NCBI RefSeq assembly: GCF_001904725.1
Contig: NZ_MRCE01000017.1
Coordinates: 78,417 to 142,416 of the forward strand
DNA: 64,000 bases
Direction: 5' to 3'
From: Phormidium ambiguum IAM M-71
GTDB taxonomy: Bacteria > Cyanobacteriota > Cyanobacteriia > Cyanobacteriales > Aerosakkonemataceae
Below are positions 1 to 6,876 of the stretch, in pieces. Under the pieces are notes generated by a model. It saw only the letters and a program-made list of their open reading frames with translations. It made no database searches and was not told the origin of the DNA. Each line of letters begins with the position of its first letter. The first letter of the stretch is position 1. Made by a program: the position numbers and the translations under genes.

Positions 1-642
1 GTTAACCTTATGGTCGAGTACCAAATCTGCCAGTTTCTCTACTGTATAAGCAAATGCTAGCGACCGTTCCAATACCAACTCGATTTCACCTTCTGGTAAT
101 CCCTGACAAGCTCGAACGAGTGCTGAACGATCGCAAATCTGGTTTTGAGTACAGAAAGATGTTACTATTCTTTGCACAGTTTCGCGATCGGGCATTGGGG
201 TAGTCAGCACCGGAATCAAAGGCTGTAAATTCATTGGTAATTGAATGTAGTTTTCCAGCATTACCCAGTACTGACGAGTGTTAGACCAAGATAAGTGATA
301 ATAAGCATTCGCCAATTGGAACGCACGAGCATCGCTAGATTCATCAAAACCTAATAACCCCTCAAGCAGGTAAATCCCTTCTCTCCCTTCTTCCAATAAA
401 AATTGAGGCACATCCGAATCTGGAGAAAAGCTAGTTTTCTGTAAAATGCACTTATCATCCTTAATCACAACTTCCTGAAAACAACTATAACCAGAGTTCC
501 AAAACAGAACAGGTAATTGCAGTTTTTGTCCCCATTGATAAAACTGTGTCAATACTCTAGTTAGGTCAGTAGTGTAATACTCCAATCCGACAATTTTGAT
601 GCCTTTTTTTGCCAACCCCAGCCAATCGTTAATAGTACGCAT
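1..642 (-). CDS. Ycf46-like AAA protein, N-terminal part (runs off left edge)
   Basis: Reading on the minus strand from the ATG at 642 gives 214 codons open to the edge of the window, starting MRTINDWLGLAKKGIKIVGL. The region around YLLEGLLGF, then ARAFQLANAYYHLSW, PLIPVLTTPMPDRETVQRIV and ALVRACQGLPEGEIELVLER, follows the order seen in the N-terminal non-ATPase half of cyanobacterial Ycf46-like AAA proteins, which ends just before the Walker A. The Walker motifs would lie outside the window, so the ATPase assignment is inferred. The start overlaps the end of a small upstream ORF by 14 bases, suggesting coupled translation. The role of these proteins is poorly known. Confidence 0.7.
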   Translation of the reverse strand, partial: MRTINDWLGLAKKGIKIVGLEYYTTDLTRVLTQFYQWGQKLQLPVLFWNSGYSCFQEVVIKDDKCILQKTSFSPDSDVPQFLLEEGREGIYLLEGLLGFDESSDARAFQLANAYYHLSWSNTRQYWVMLENYIQLPMNLQPLIPVLTTPMPDRETVQRIVTSFCTQNQICDRSALVRACQGLPEGEIELVLERSLAFAYTVEKLADLVLDHKVN

Positions 643-790
643 ACCACTTCAAGAGATACTCGCAACTTACTATTTCGATTAACCTAGCTTTTGTTATGTT
701 TGCCATCAACCAACTGTCTAACAAAAGCCCAATCAGTTCTAATTCTTCAGGATGAATTGACTCCTTTAATTGATCGATTCGTTTACGCAT
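629..790 (-). CDS. Small hypothetical protein (53 aa) overlapping the AAA gene
   Basis: An ORF of 53 codons from the ATG at 790 to a TAA at 629 begins MRKRIDQLKESIHPEELELI. It is amphipathic with a predicted helical, Leu-rich middle (GLLLDSWLM). Its last 14 bases overlap the start of the downstream AAA-like gene on the same strand, a typical arrangement for a co-translated pair. I recognise no family. The alternative is that it is only the leader of the AAA gene. Confidence 0.45.
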   Translation of the reverse strand: MRKRIDQLKESIHPEELELIGLLLDSWLMANITKARLIEIVSCEYLLKWYAYY

Positions 791-914
791 TTTGGCTGAT
801 TACCAAACAAAAATAACTGGAAATTTTGAATAAATTGAATCGAATAATTGGTGAAATTTGATAGCGCCTAGCGGCGCAAATAGCCGTGAAGTAGTGTAAT
901 AAAAATCAAATTTC

Positions 915-1604
915 ATGGCTACAACTACTAGAAACGGCTCGCGTTCATCAAACGTAACGAGTAACTCAAATGGCAAAAGCAATGGCGCTACTGCTAACTC
1001 CAAAAGTCGAGTGACAGCTACACAATCTAACGGTAGCAGTCGCCCAGCACTTACTATTGAAGAGCAGGCAGATGCACTGTTAGCTCGCGTCCGAACTACT
1101 ATCCTGAAAAAGTTTGGAGTCAAAATTCAACTTCGAGAAAAACGACTGCAAACTAAAATAGGTCATGCCACCAAAGAAAAGATTGGATTAGATATTGCCG
1201 CGCAGTTGAAAAAAAGCGGCAAGACAATGAATTGGCAACGTTGGAATAACGAAGTGTTTCCTGCCTTATTTGGACAACCAGATGCACTACGTCACGATGT
1301 CGAAGTCATTGCTCTTGTTATGGCAAAACTGTACGACGTTTTCGAGCTTGACCCTCAAGAAGCGATAAAAGGATTGGTCAAATTTAATCAGGAATCGCTC
1401 GCGAAACGCAATAGCTATAACAAGCAAGATGAATCCGATGATTTTGATGATTTAGACTCTGATGAAGATGAGGAAGAAGACGACTCTGAAGAAGACTTGG
1501 ACGAAGACAGTGAAGAAGATTCGGACAGTGAGGAAGAAGATGATTCCGATACTGAGGACGAAATGGATGCTGATGAAGAAGAGGACGAAGAAGACCTAGA
1601 TTAA
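915..1604 (+). CDS. Hypothetical protein with long Asp/Glu-rich tail
   Basis: This 229-residue protein has three parts: a Ser/Asn/Thr-rich N-terminus (residues 1-45), a compact helical middle (about 46-160, with conserved-looking IGLDIAAQLKKSGKTMNWQR) and a tail from about 164 that is almost wholly Asp and Glu. Such acidic tails occur on DNA mimics and on partners of basic DNA-binding proteins, but nothing here fixes a function. It is monocistronic, with a terminator at 1650-1680. The first codons (ATGGCTAC) match the starts of the next two genes. No close family is recognised. Confidence 0.7.
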   Translation: MATTTRNGSRSSNVTSNSNGKSNGATANSKSRVTATQSNGSSRPALTIEEQADALLARVRTTILKKFGVKIQLREKRLQTKIGHATKEKIGLDIAAQLKKSGKTMNWQRWNNEVFPALFGQPDALRHDVEVIALVMAKLYDVFELDPQEAIKGLVKFNQESLAKRNSYNKQDESDDFDDLDSDEDEEEDDSEEDLDEDSEEDSDSEEEDDSDTEDEMDADEEEDEEDLD

Positions 1605-1649
1605 TCTGCTGCACTCACGATATGTTCCTCATAGTATAATCATAAATTG

Positions 1650-1680
1650 CTCTGCTATTTATTAGCAGAGTAATTTTTTT
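1650..1680 (+). terminator. Rho-independent terminator after the acidic-tail gene
   Basis: CTCTGCTA (1650-1657) pairs perfectly with TAGCAGAG (1663-1670) around a 5-base loop. The flanking TT/AA extends the stem and a T7 run follows at 1674-1680. Confidence 0.85.
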
Positions 1681-1727
1681 AAGCTGTTTAAAAGCAATGT
1701 TGAACTGAATTGAATTGAAGTTGAAAA

Positions 1728-1779
1728 AGCAGCGATCGCTGCTGTGGATATGAACTAATCTGAATTAAGGAACAGCAAA
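1728..1779 (+). promoter_or_regulatory. Leader of tandem paralogue 1: palindrome plus conserved 5' UTR
   Basis: A perfect 16-base palindrome AGCAGCGATCGCTGCT (1728-1743, containing the cyanobacterial HIP1 octamer) is followed by TGTGGATATGAA, then GAATTAAGGAA as the ribosome site 9 bases before the ATG at 1780. The same order appears before the next gene at 2344-2396, so it is probably a duplicated control region or structured leader. Its function is inferred only from this conservation. Confidence 0.45.
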
Positions 1780-2211
1780 ATGGCTACAACTGATAAAGCT
1801 CGTAAAACCAATACAGCTAATACCAACAAAGCTCAAAAAGCTCACGTTAAAGCACTCAATAAGTGCATCAATTACAGTGAAAAACTGCGTTTAATGGTGT
1901 TAGAGGTTTTAAGGGAAGAATCGGGACGGGAGCTAAATAATGAAGCTCGTTTTAACGGCACTGAATTTGATTGGGAAACACATAACATTCAGTTTCGTGC
2001 AGATTATAGCGACACACCACTCAAAGAATTGATGCGTGCTGCTCGTATATTGTACGGATTGAACGATATGGATGCAATTCGCGCTCGTCGTGCCAAACAT
2101 CGAGGTATCCGCAACGAACGGATTGCTCGCAGTGAAATTGGAGCAATTTCAAGCTCACAATATGTGGATGAAGATGCTGATGTTGATGATGAAATTGATG
2201 ATTTGGAATAA
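1780..2211 (+). CDS. Hypothetical protein, tandem paralogue 1
   Basis: This is a 143-residue protein. Its core (about 25-110) carries LRLMVLEVLREESGREL, then FDWETHNIQFRADY and ILYGLNDMDAIRARRAKHRG, and is closely similar to the downstream protein at 2397-2729. The pair arose by tandem duplication. The N-terminus is Lys/Thr/Asn-rich. The last 15 residues are acidic (DEDADVDDEIDDLE) and are absent from the paralogue. A Shine-Dalgarno AAGGA lies at the right distance. The gene has its own leader and terminator. No known domain is recognised; the basic RARRAKHRG stretch could touch nucleic acid, which is speculation. Confidence 0.75.
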   Translation: MATTDKARKTNTANTNKAQKAHVKALNKCINYSEKLRLMVLEVLREESGRELNNEARFNGTEFDWETHNIQFRADYSDTPLKELMRAARILYGLNDMDAIRARRAKHRGIRNERIARSEIGAISSSQYVDEDADVDDEIDDLE

Positions 2212-2256
2212 GTTGCAATAACAACTAAAATTCAAATTTTGCTAATTAATAACTAA

Positions 2257-2295
2257 TTCCTCACTACCGTTAATTTGGTAGTGGGGAAGTTTTTT
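2257..2295 (+). terminator. Rho-independent terminator after paralogue 1
   Basis: TTCCTCACTACC (2257-2268) pairs with GGTAGTGGGGAA (2277-2288) with one G-T pair. The loop has 8 bases and a T7 run follows at 2290. Confidence 0.85.
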
Positions 2296-2343
2296 ATCAA
2301 CTTAACTATAAAATTCAACAACTAAAAAATTGAATTGTTAAGT

Positions 2344-2396
2344 GCAGCGATTGCTGCTGTGTCGATGAAAAGTAAACCGAATTAAAGGTAATACCA
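2344..2396 (+). promoter_or_regulatory. Leader of tandem paralogue 2
   Basis: GCAGCGATTGCTGC (2344-2357) repeats the palindrome of 1729-1742 with one change (C to T). It is followed by TGTCGATGAA and GAATTAAAGG ahead of the ATG at 2397. The match to the first leader covers about 50 bases, whereas the preceding spacer does not match. Confidence 0.4.
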
Positions 2397-2729
2397 ATGG
2401 CTACTGCAATTGCAACTCACAAGCAAAATGTAACCAAAGCTCTTGACCGTGTAATTTCAATCGATGAAAAACGGCGTTTGATGCTAATTGAAGTATTGCG
2501 GGAAGAAAGCGGACGCGAACTGGAAGCTCAAGCTCGTTTTAGCAATGGCGAAATTGAATTCGATTGGAAAGAACATAATGCTCAATTCCGAATTGATTAC
2601 GCCGATGCTAGCCTGAAAGAACTTCTGGAGTATGCCCGAAAATTGTATGGGCTAGCTGACATTGATGCAGTCCGCGAACGACGCGCCAAACACAAAGCGC
2701 AAATCCGCGCACGCCTCGAACGAAATTAA
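2397..2729 (+). CDS. Hypothetical protein, tandem paralogue 2
   Basis: This 110-residue protein has the same core as the upstream paralogue: RRLMLIEVLREESGREL, then FDWKEHNAQFRIDY and KLYGLADIDAVRERRAKHK. It lacks the acidic tail and ends in a strongly basic stretch (KAQIRARLERN). The two copies therefore differ mainly at the C-terminal charge, which may reflect different partners. Its own leader and terminator suggest independent control. No family is recognised. Confidence 0.75.
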   Translation: MATAIATHKQNVTKALDRVISIDEKRRLMLIEVLREESGRELEAQARFSNGEIEFDWKEHNAQFRIDYADASLKELLEYARKLYGLADIDAVRERRAKHKAQIRARLERN

Positions 2730-2756
2730 CAAGCATTATCCGCACCTTCATGTTGC

Positions 2757-2792
2757 AAATTCACCTGGCTCAAAAAGTCAGGTGAATTTTTT
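2757..2792 (+). terminator. Rho-independent terminator after paralogue 2
   Basis: AAATTCACCTG (2757-2767) pairs perfectly with CAGGTGAATTT (2779-2789) around an 11-base loop. Ts follow to 2792. Confidence 0.85.
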
Positions 2793-2879
2793 ATCCTCCC
2801 ACCCACCCCTCGAGCGATATTTGATGCCTCTCAATTTTTATCGAGCGGATTAATACCGATTTTAGGGGGTAAAAAAAGC

Positions 2880-2950
2880 CCTACTTATTCCTATTATTTC
2901 CTATTTATCACCTACTCATTCCTATTATTTTCTTTTTATCCCTACTTTCG
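2880..2950 (+). repeat. 10-bp-phased CCTAYTNATT array, copy 1
   Basis: Seven units start at 2880, 2890, 2900, 2911, 2921, 2931 and 2941. Six begin CCTA and one begins TCTT. Spacing is 10 bases with a single 11-base step. The last unit, CCTACTTTCG, is identical to the last unit of the second array at 50050-50059, and similarity continues downstream to about 3105. Helically phased pyrimidine/T tracts would place repeats on one face of DNA, as in iterons or curved DNA. The function is unknown. Confidence 0.7.
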
Positions 2951-3105
2951 AGCCAAATTTTTAAACTTAATTGCGAATAATTCTCGCTTTTGGAGGGATT
3001 TTTTGCACATCCGCGCCTACTTGTTGTAGTCGCTTTTCAGGAGCAAGCCATGTCAAATGTGCGTACAAAATGAATTGCTAAGAATTTGTACTTATTTTAG
3101 GTTAG
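2951..3105 (+). other. Conserved tail of phased element, copy 1, with decayed short ORF
   Basis: This stretch aligns with 50060-50205. Shared islands are TTGCGAATAATTCT, then TTGGAGG followed by ATTTT and TGCACATCC, and AGCAAGCCATGTCAA. The ATG at 3050 opens MSNVRTK and stops at once; the other copy reads MSIVRTK and continues. Differences in the VRTK codons are third-position only (GTG/GTA, CGT/CGC, AAA/AAG), suggesting both descend from a translated start. Confidence 0.5.
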
Positions 3106-3160
3106 TTTACATAGTATATTTGTCGCTTGCTTTTAAATTTAGATTCTTCCCAAACGCATC

Positions 3161-3434
3161 TGTGACTTGAAGAAGAAATTGGCCAACTATGTTACTTAAA
3201 TCAAAAGATGGCCGTTTTTTAACCAAAAAATGGCCGCAGTTTGAAAGTAAGGCTGTATCTTAATTTGAGTGCGCTTGTACTCCAGATTGATCTGAACACA
3301 GACAACAAAAAAAGGTAATTTCAGCATAATTTAAACGGCCACCTTTTGCTTTTTAAGCGGTCATCTTTTGCTTTAAGTCACAAGTTTTGGAACGTAAAGT
3401 TGGCCACCCTGGCCAATTTCTTCTTCAAGTCACA
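3161..3434. mobile_element. MITE with 25-bp terminal inverted repeats and 5-bp target duplication
   Basis: The ends are perfect inverted repeats of 25 bases: 3161-3185 starts TGTGACTTGAAGAAGAAATT, and 3410-3434 is its reverse complement. Both sides are flanked by GCATC (3156-3160 and 3435-3439), a clean 5-bp target-site duplication. Internal repeats of the type CAAAAGATGGCCG recur near both ends. TGT...ACA termini, several subterminal repeats and a 5-bp duplication are typical of Tn7/Tn552/Mu-type transposases. The 274-bp element has no ORF, so it would need a transposase in trans. Confidence 0.85.
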
Positions 3435-3484
3435 GCATCGCAACACCCCTACTCAACCACATAGTTAGCCGAGTACGATGTCCT

Positions 3485-3907
3485 ATGACCACTAACCCAC
3501 TGAGCGATCGCAAAATCATCGACTCCTGGCATAAAAACGCACGCCCTTGGACGATCGCAGTTCGCCAAGGACACATACTGAGTCGCAAGCTAGTCACCGA
3601 TCGCGCGATCGTTGATGCTGTAGTTGAACTATGCCCCAAAAACGTTCTCGACCTGGGATGTGGCGAGGGATGGCTGGCGCGTGCATTATCAGCAAAGGAA
3701 ATCGAAGTCCTGGGGGTAGATGTTGTACCCGAATTAATCGAACAAGCGCGATCGGCTCTCGGCGGTCGATTCGAGTTACTATCTTATGAAGAGATTGCCG
3801 CTGGGAAGCTCAACCAGAGATTCGATGCAGTAGTCTCGAACTTCGCGCTACGTCTAAGAACTCACCGTCATACCCGTAGGGTTGACGGGAGCTTGAAAAA
3901 GCTCTAA
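3485..3907 (+). pseudogene. SAM-dependent methyltransferase, truncated by the IscB element
   Basis: From the ATG at 3485 the protein reads as a class I methyltransferase: motif I VLDLGCGEGWLARAL (about residues 55-69), then VLGVDVVPELIEQAR (motif II acidic residue) and FDAVVSNFAL (motif IV region, ending near 3852). After this the frame enters the hairpin-rich left end of the IscB element and closes with unrelated residues (RLRTHRHTRR...). About half of the usual fold is missing, and no 3' part is found beyond the element. It is therefore a 5' fragment, probably inactive. The substrate cannot be told. Confidence 0.75.
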
Positions 3908-4092
3908 CTTGACCAGGCTAAGTGCTTAGCGCACTCCGTTATTCAGTTCATGAAACCTACAAATACGTGCCAGTTTGTAGCTCTTTCGTGCAGTTTTAAA
4001 CAGGTGTAATGAGTTAAACGAGTGAGCTGTGCCTAACAAGGCTGAATAACATTGTCGAGGCAAACTTAACCAGCAATGAGAGGTGTGCAGTA
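3865..4092 (+). ncRNA. Candidate omegaRNA of IscB
   Basis: The 228 bases before iscB carry no credible gene but have dense complementarity. There are hairpins at 3865-3888 (CCGTCA/TGACGG), 3889-3904 (GAGCTT/AAGCTC), 3921-3935 (AGTGC/GCACT) and 3957-3980 (CTACAAA/TTTGTAG). A perfect long-range pairing joins GTTATTCAG (3938-3946) to CTGAATAAC (4042-4050). In the IscB family a noncoding omegaRNA lies directly upstream of the gene, with its guide at the 5' end taken from flanking DNA. That would place the guide at about 3845-3864. The position and structure are seen; the identity is inferred. Confidence 0.7.
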
Positions 4093-5160
4093 ATGCACGT
4101 TTTCGTTTTAGACAAAAACCTAAAACCTCTTGACCCGACGCATCCAGCACGGGCTAGAGAACTACTAAGCAAAGGGAGGGCTAGAGTATACAGACGTTAC
4201 CCATTTACTATTGTCTTGCAAGACAGGATAGTTGAAGAATCCACAACTCATTCACATCGAATCAAAATTGACCCTGGTAGCAAGATTACGGGATTTGCTG
4301 TTGTTCAAGAAGAGACAGGGCGTGTCACAAATGCTCTTGAAGTCTCACACAGAGGGCAGCAAATCAAGGACTCCCTTGAGTCTCGTAGAGCATTAAGGAG
4401 AAGTCGCCGTAATCGAAAGACCCGTTACCGTAAGCCTCGCTTCTTGAACAGAACTCGTAAAACTGGATGGCTACCACCTTCTCTTGAGAGTCGAATTGCC
4501 AACATTGAAACTTGGGTAAGACGAATTAGAAAGCTTTGTCCAGTTGCTGCGATTTCCCAAGAACTTGTTAGGTTCGATCTGCAACAAATGCAGAATCCTG
4601 AAATTAGTGGGGTAGAGTACCAACGCGGTGAGTTTTTTGGCTTCGAGGTTAAAGAATATTTGTTGACTAAATGGGGGAGAAAATGCACTTATTGTGGCGT
4701 TGAAAATGTCCCGCTTGAAATTGAACATATCCTTGCCAAAAGTAAAGGGGGTTCAAATCGCGTCAGCAATCTCTGTTTAAGCTGTCATCCCTGCAACCAA
4801 GCGAAGGGGAATAAACCTGTTGAGGAGTTCCTGAAGAAAAAACCCGAAGTTCTCAAGCGCATATTGGCTCAAGCCAAAGCCCCTCTTAAGGATGCGACTG
4901 CTGTTAATGCCACCCGATGGGAGCTGTACAGACGACTTCAGTCAACTGGATTGTCTGTAGAAGTAGGATCGGGTGGGCGTACTAAATTTAATCGCAAGAC
5001 CAGAGGGATTGAGAAATCTCATTGGGCTGATGCTGTTTGCGTTGGCGCTTCAACCCCTGAAAGGCTATTAATTCGGGGAATTAAGCCCCTATTGATAGCC
5101 GCAAAGGGACACGGAACTAGACAGCGTTGTCGCCCTGATACCCCTAGTTTGTCACTCTAG
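4093..5160 (+). CDS. iscB: IscB RNA-guided HNH/RuvC nuclease, 5' part of split gene
   Basis: IscB is the OMEGA nuclease related to Cas9. In order the protein shows a PLMP-type N-terminus (LDKNLKPLDPTHPARAR), RuvC-I with D60 (KIDPGSKITGF), an Arg-rich bridge helix (98-123), RuvC-II with E157, an HNH domain with zinc cysteines C198, C201, C231, C234 and H212, and RuvC-III with D313 (HWADAV). All catalytic residues are present. The native frame stops at codon 349 (5139); the last few residues and the TAG come from the inverted repeat of an inserted IS701-like element. The rest of the gene lies at 6548-6790. Rejoined, IscB would be 429 residues, within the family range. GAGAGG precedes the start. 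The shortened protein lacks the C-terminal domain and may be inactive. Confidence 0.9.
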   Translation: MHVFVLDKNLKPLDPTHPARARELLSKGRARVYRRYPFTIVLQDRIVEESTTHSHRIKIDPGSKITGFAVVQEETGRVTNALEVSHRGQQIKDSLESRRALRRSRRNRKTRYRKPRFLNRTRKTGWLPPSLESRIANIETWVRRIRKLCPVAAISQELVRFDLQQMQNPEISGVEYQRGEFFGFEVKEYLLTKWGRKCTYCGVENVPLEIEHILAKSKGGSNRVSNLCLSCHPCNQAKGNKPVEEFLKKKPEVLKRILAQAKAPLKDATAVNATRWELYRRLQSTGLSVEVGSGGRTKFNRKTRGIEKSHWADAVCVGASTPERLLIRGIKPLLIAAKGHGTRQRCRPDTPSLSL

Positions 5161-6546
5161 GCGGATGAAAATGGGTGAAGAGGATTTAATTTAGTCGCCG
5201 TTAAAGCATGAGCACAGAGATTAACAAGACTAATTAAAGTATTAAAGCTACTCAATAATAGTGGATTTTCAAAAACTTTCAACCAAGGTTCAATTAATCT
5301 GAGTGATAATAGTGGTAACAATAGTAATTGCATATTATTTAGCATTGGTTTCCAGCCTTGATTAAAATCCCAGTCTGGATGTTTAGCTAGATAACTATTC
5401 AGTTCAGCTTGACAATCGGATAACTCATCAGACTGAGTTAAATTAGCACTCAAACTCACTAATAAGAAGGCACAGCAAATTATTTCCCACCATCTAGCAA
5501 TATCCTGATATTTAGTTAAATGGAAGTCAGACCAACCTAATTCAGATTTACTTTGTCTAAAGCCATATTCAACCCAAGTTCGTTCCCCATAAATATTGCC
5601 GATATCTTGATATTTAATTTTGTCAATATTCGTCATTACATAAGATGTACTATTGGCTGGCAATGTTTCTGGGTCAGTGGTTAGATACCAATAAGTATAT
5701 TTACTGCGTTTACCAAATATAATTTCACAAACATATCTTGTTTCTGTTTTATTTTTACTTAATATTCGCTCAAACTCTTTCCATGAAGTCTGCCTAACTT
5801 TTTCTTCCTCTGGCATCCGGACTCCATGATTGCTTCTAATTGCTACCATAAATTGCAATTTTAATTTCTCTAAAACCCTGATTAAGGTGGTAGTACTTTC
5901 TCCATATAAACTATCAGCTAGTACATATCTAATTTGCAATCCTTGATTTACTAATTCTCCTACTAATTTGGCTGCTATCTGGGGCTTGCTTTGATATGTA
6001 TCCCCCTCTTTCATTCTTGATTTTGGTTTGTAGATTTCAAATAATAAGGGAAATGTTATGCCCTCTTTAACTCCGTAAACGTTAACACTGACAATCCCGT
6101 TATCTATTTTTCCTAGCCTTCCTAAATATTGTCTAGCTACATATTCAGTTTTATTTCCCTTTTTCGGATCTCCTGTCTCATCTATGATAATATCAATCGC
6201 TTCTCCTTTTAACCATTTCAAGATGATTTTTAGTCTTTCTGCTCTTAGTTCTTCAACTTTCCAGGGCGATTTTGTTAAGAAATTATGTAATGATTGACTA
6301 TTTTTTAAACCAACTATTTTTGATATTGTTACTAAACTTTTTCGTTTGCTTGGTGTGAGAATCCCCATGAGGATTTGCTTAAATGCTTCATAGTTTTTCA
6401 CTTCTGAAAATATCTTTTGATAATTATTACAATATTGATCAATGAAACTAATGGTTGGTTGTGGAGTTCTAGGATGTTTCATTGTCTCCGTCTCACCTTT
6501 AGGCTTCTCTTTTTATTTTACTATGACCAGAGTGACAAACTAGGGG
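5141..6546 (-). mobile_element. IS701-family-like insertion sequence inside iscB
   Basis: The termini are a perfect 18-bp inverted repeat: CCCCTAGTTTGTCACTCT at 5141-5158 and its complement at 6529-6546. The element is 1406 bp with one transposase gene. Joining the iscB halves restores the reading RPDKYGFP and leaves TA on both sides (5139-5140 and 6547-6548), so the duplicated target is just TA as far as can be seen. Confidence 0.9.
5157..6482 (-). CDS. IS701-family-like DDE transposase
   Basis: This is a full-length 441-residue transposase. The first catalytic block is IIIDETGDPKKG, followed by VARQYLGRLGKIDNGIVSV, VLADSLYGES (second Asp) and ERTWVEYGFRQSKSELGW (final Glu region), the pattern of the IS701 group within the IS4-like DDE families. 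The ATG lies at 6482, close to the right inverted repeat, and the stop lies inside the left repeat. No frameshift or internal stop is present, so the element looks potentially active. It runs antiparallel to iscB. Confidence 0.9.
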   Translation of the reverse strand: MKHPRTPQPTISFIDQYCNNYQKIFSEVKNYEAFKQILMGILTPSKRKSLVTISKIVGLKNSQSLHNFLTKSPWKVEELRAERLKIILKWLKGEAIDIIIDETGDPKKGNKTEYVARQYLGRLGKIDNGIVSVNVYGVKEGITFPLLFEIYKPKSRMKEGDTYQSKPQIAAKLVGELVNQGLQIRYVLADSLYGESTTTLIRVLEKLKLQFMVAIRSNHGVRMPEEEKVRQTSWKEFERILSKNKTETRYVCEIIFGKRSKYTYWYLTTDPETLPANSTSYVMTNIDKIKYQDIGNIYGERTWVEYGFRQSKSELGWSDFHLTKYQDIARWWEIICCAFLLVSLSANLTQSDELSDCQAELNSYLAKHPDWDFNQGWKPMLNNMQLLLLPLLSLRLIEPWLKVFENPLLLSSFNTLISLVNLCAHALTATKLNPLHPFSSA

Positions 6547-6547
6547 T

Positions 6548-6790
6548 AAGTACGGATTCCCTGCACGTCATGCCCCAAAAGCTAAATTTTTTATGGGGTT
6601 TACCACTGGGGATATGGTCAAAGCCGATATTCCCTCTGGAAAATACGCAGGGAGATATACAGGCCGAATTGCTATCAGGTTTAGACCTAGCTTCATGCTC
6701 CTATTGCCTGACAAACGCTTTGATGTTCACCCAAAATATTTAACACCCATTCACAAATCTGATGGTTATGAGTACAACATCTCGAAATAA
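6548..6790 (+). pseudogene. iscB: IscB C-terminal fragment (3' part of split gene)
   Basis: In frame with iscB after removal of the insertion, this stretch reads KYGFPARHAPKAKFF, then GFTTGDMVKADIPSGKYAG and finally KSDGYEYNISK before the TAA at 6788-6790. This is the usual IscB C-terminal (TAM-recognising) region, 80 residues long. It has no start of its own at the junction. An internal ATG at 6593 could be used but is probably not meaningful. Confidence 0.85.
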
Positions 6791-6876
6791 TGATGTGCTC
6801 CGCACGTTTTATCTGGGTCGGCATTCCCCACCCGTTAACCCTACCGGGTATAACGGGCGACCCCTGCCGACATTAA

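Larger units (their letters stand above)
3852..6876 (+). mobile_element. IscB-encoding IS element (ends approximate), interrupted by an IS701-like element
   Basis: The element carries an omegaRNA-like region and iscB, but no transposase gene of its own. The left boundary is placed where the methyltransferase reading breaks (3850-3865), followed by a subterminal hairpin CCGTCATACCC/GGGTTGACGG. The right boundary is placed just before 6877, where DUF6884 coding resumes, after a nested palindrome at about 6813-6871 (GTCGGCA...TGCCGAC with CCGTTA/TAACGG inside). Subterminal hairpins instead of inverted repeats are the IS200/IS605 style. It would need TnpA in trans. Confidence 0.65.

Noticed and set aside
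1728-1743. GCGATCGC octamers as specific operator sites
   Set aside because: HIP1 octamers are spread over the whole window, including coding DNA. By themselves they only mark cyanobacterial origin.
2662-2853. ORF overlapping the end of tandem paralogue 2
   Set aside because: It runs through the terminator and lies in another frame of a well-supported gene.
5137-6550. A 4-bp target duplication as usual for IS701 elements
   Set aside because: Only TA is common to both flanks once the iscB frame is restored. A longer duplication is not supported.
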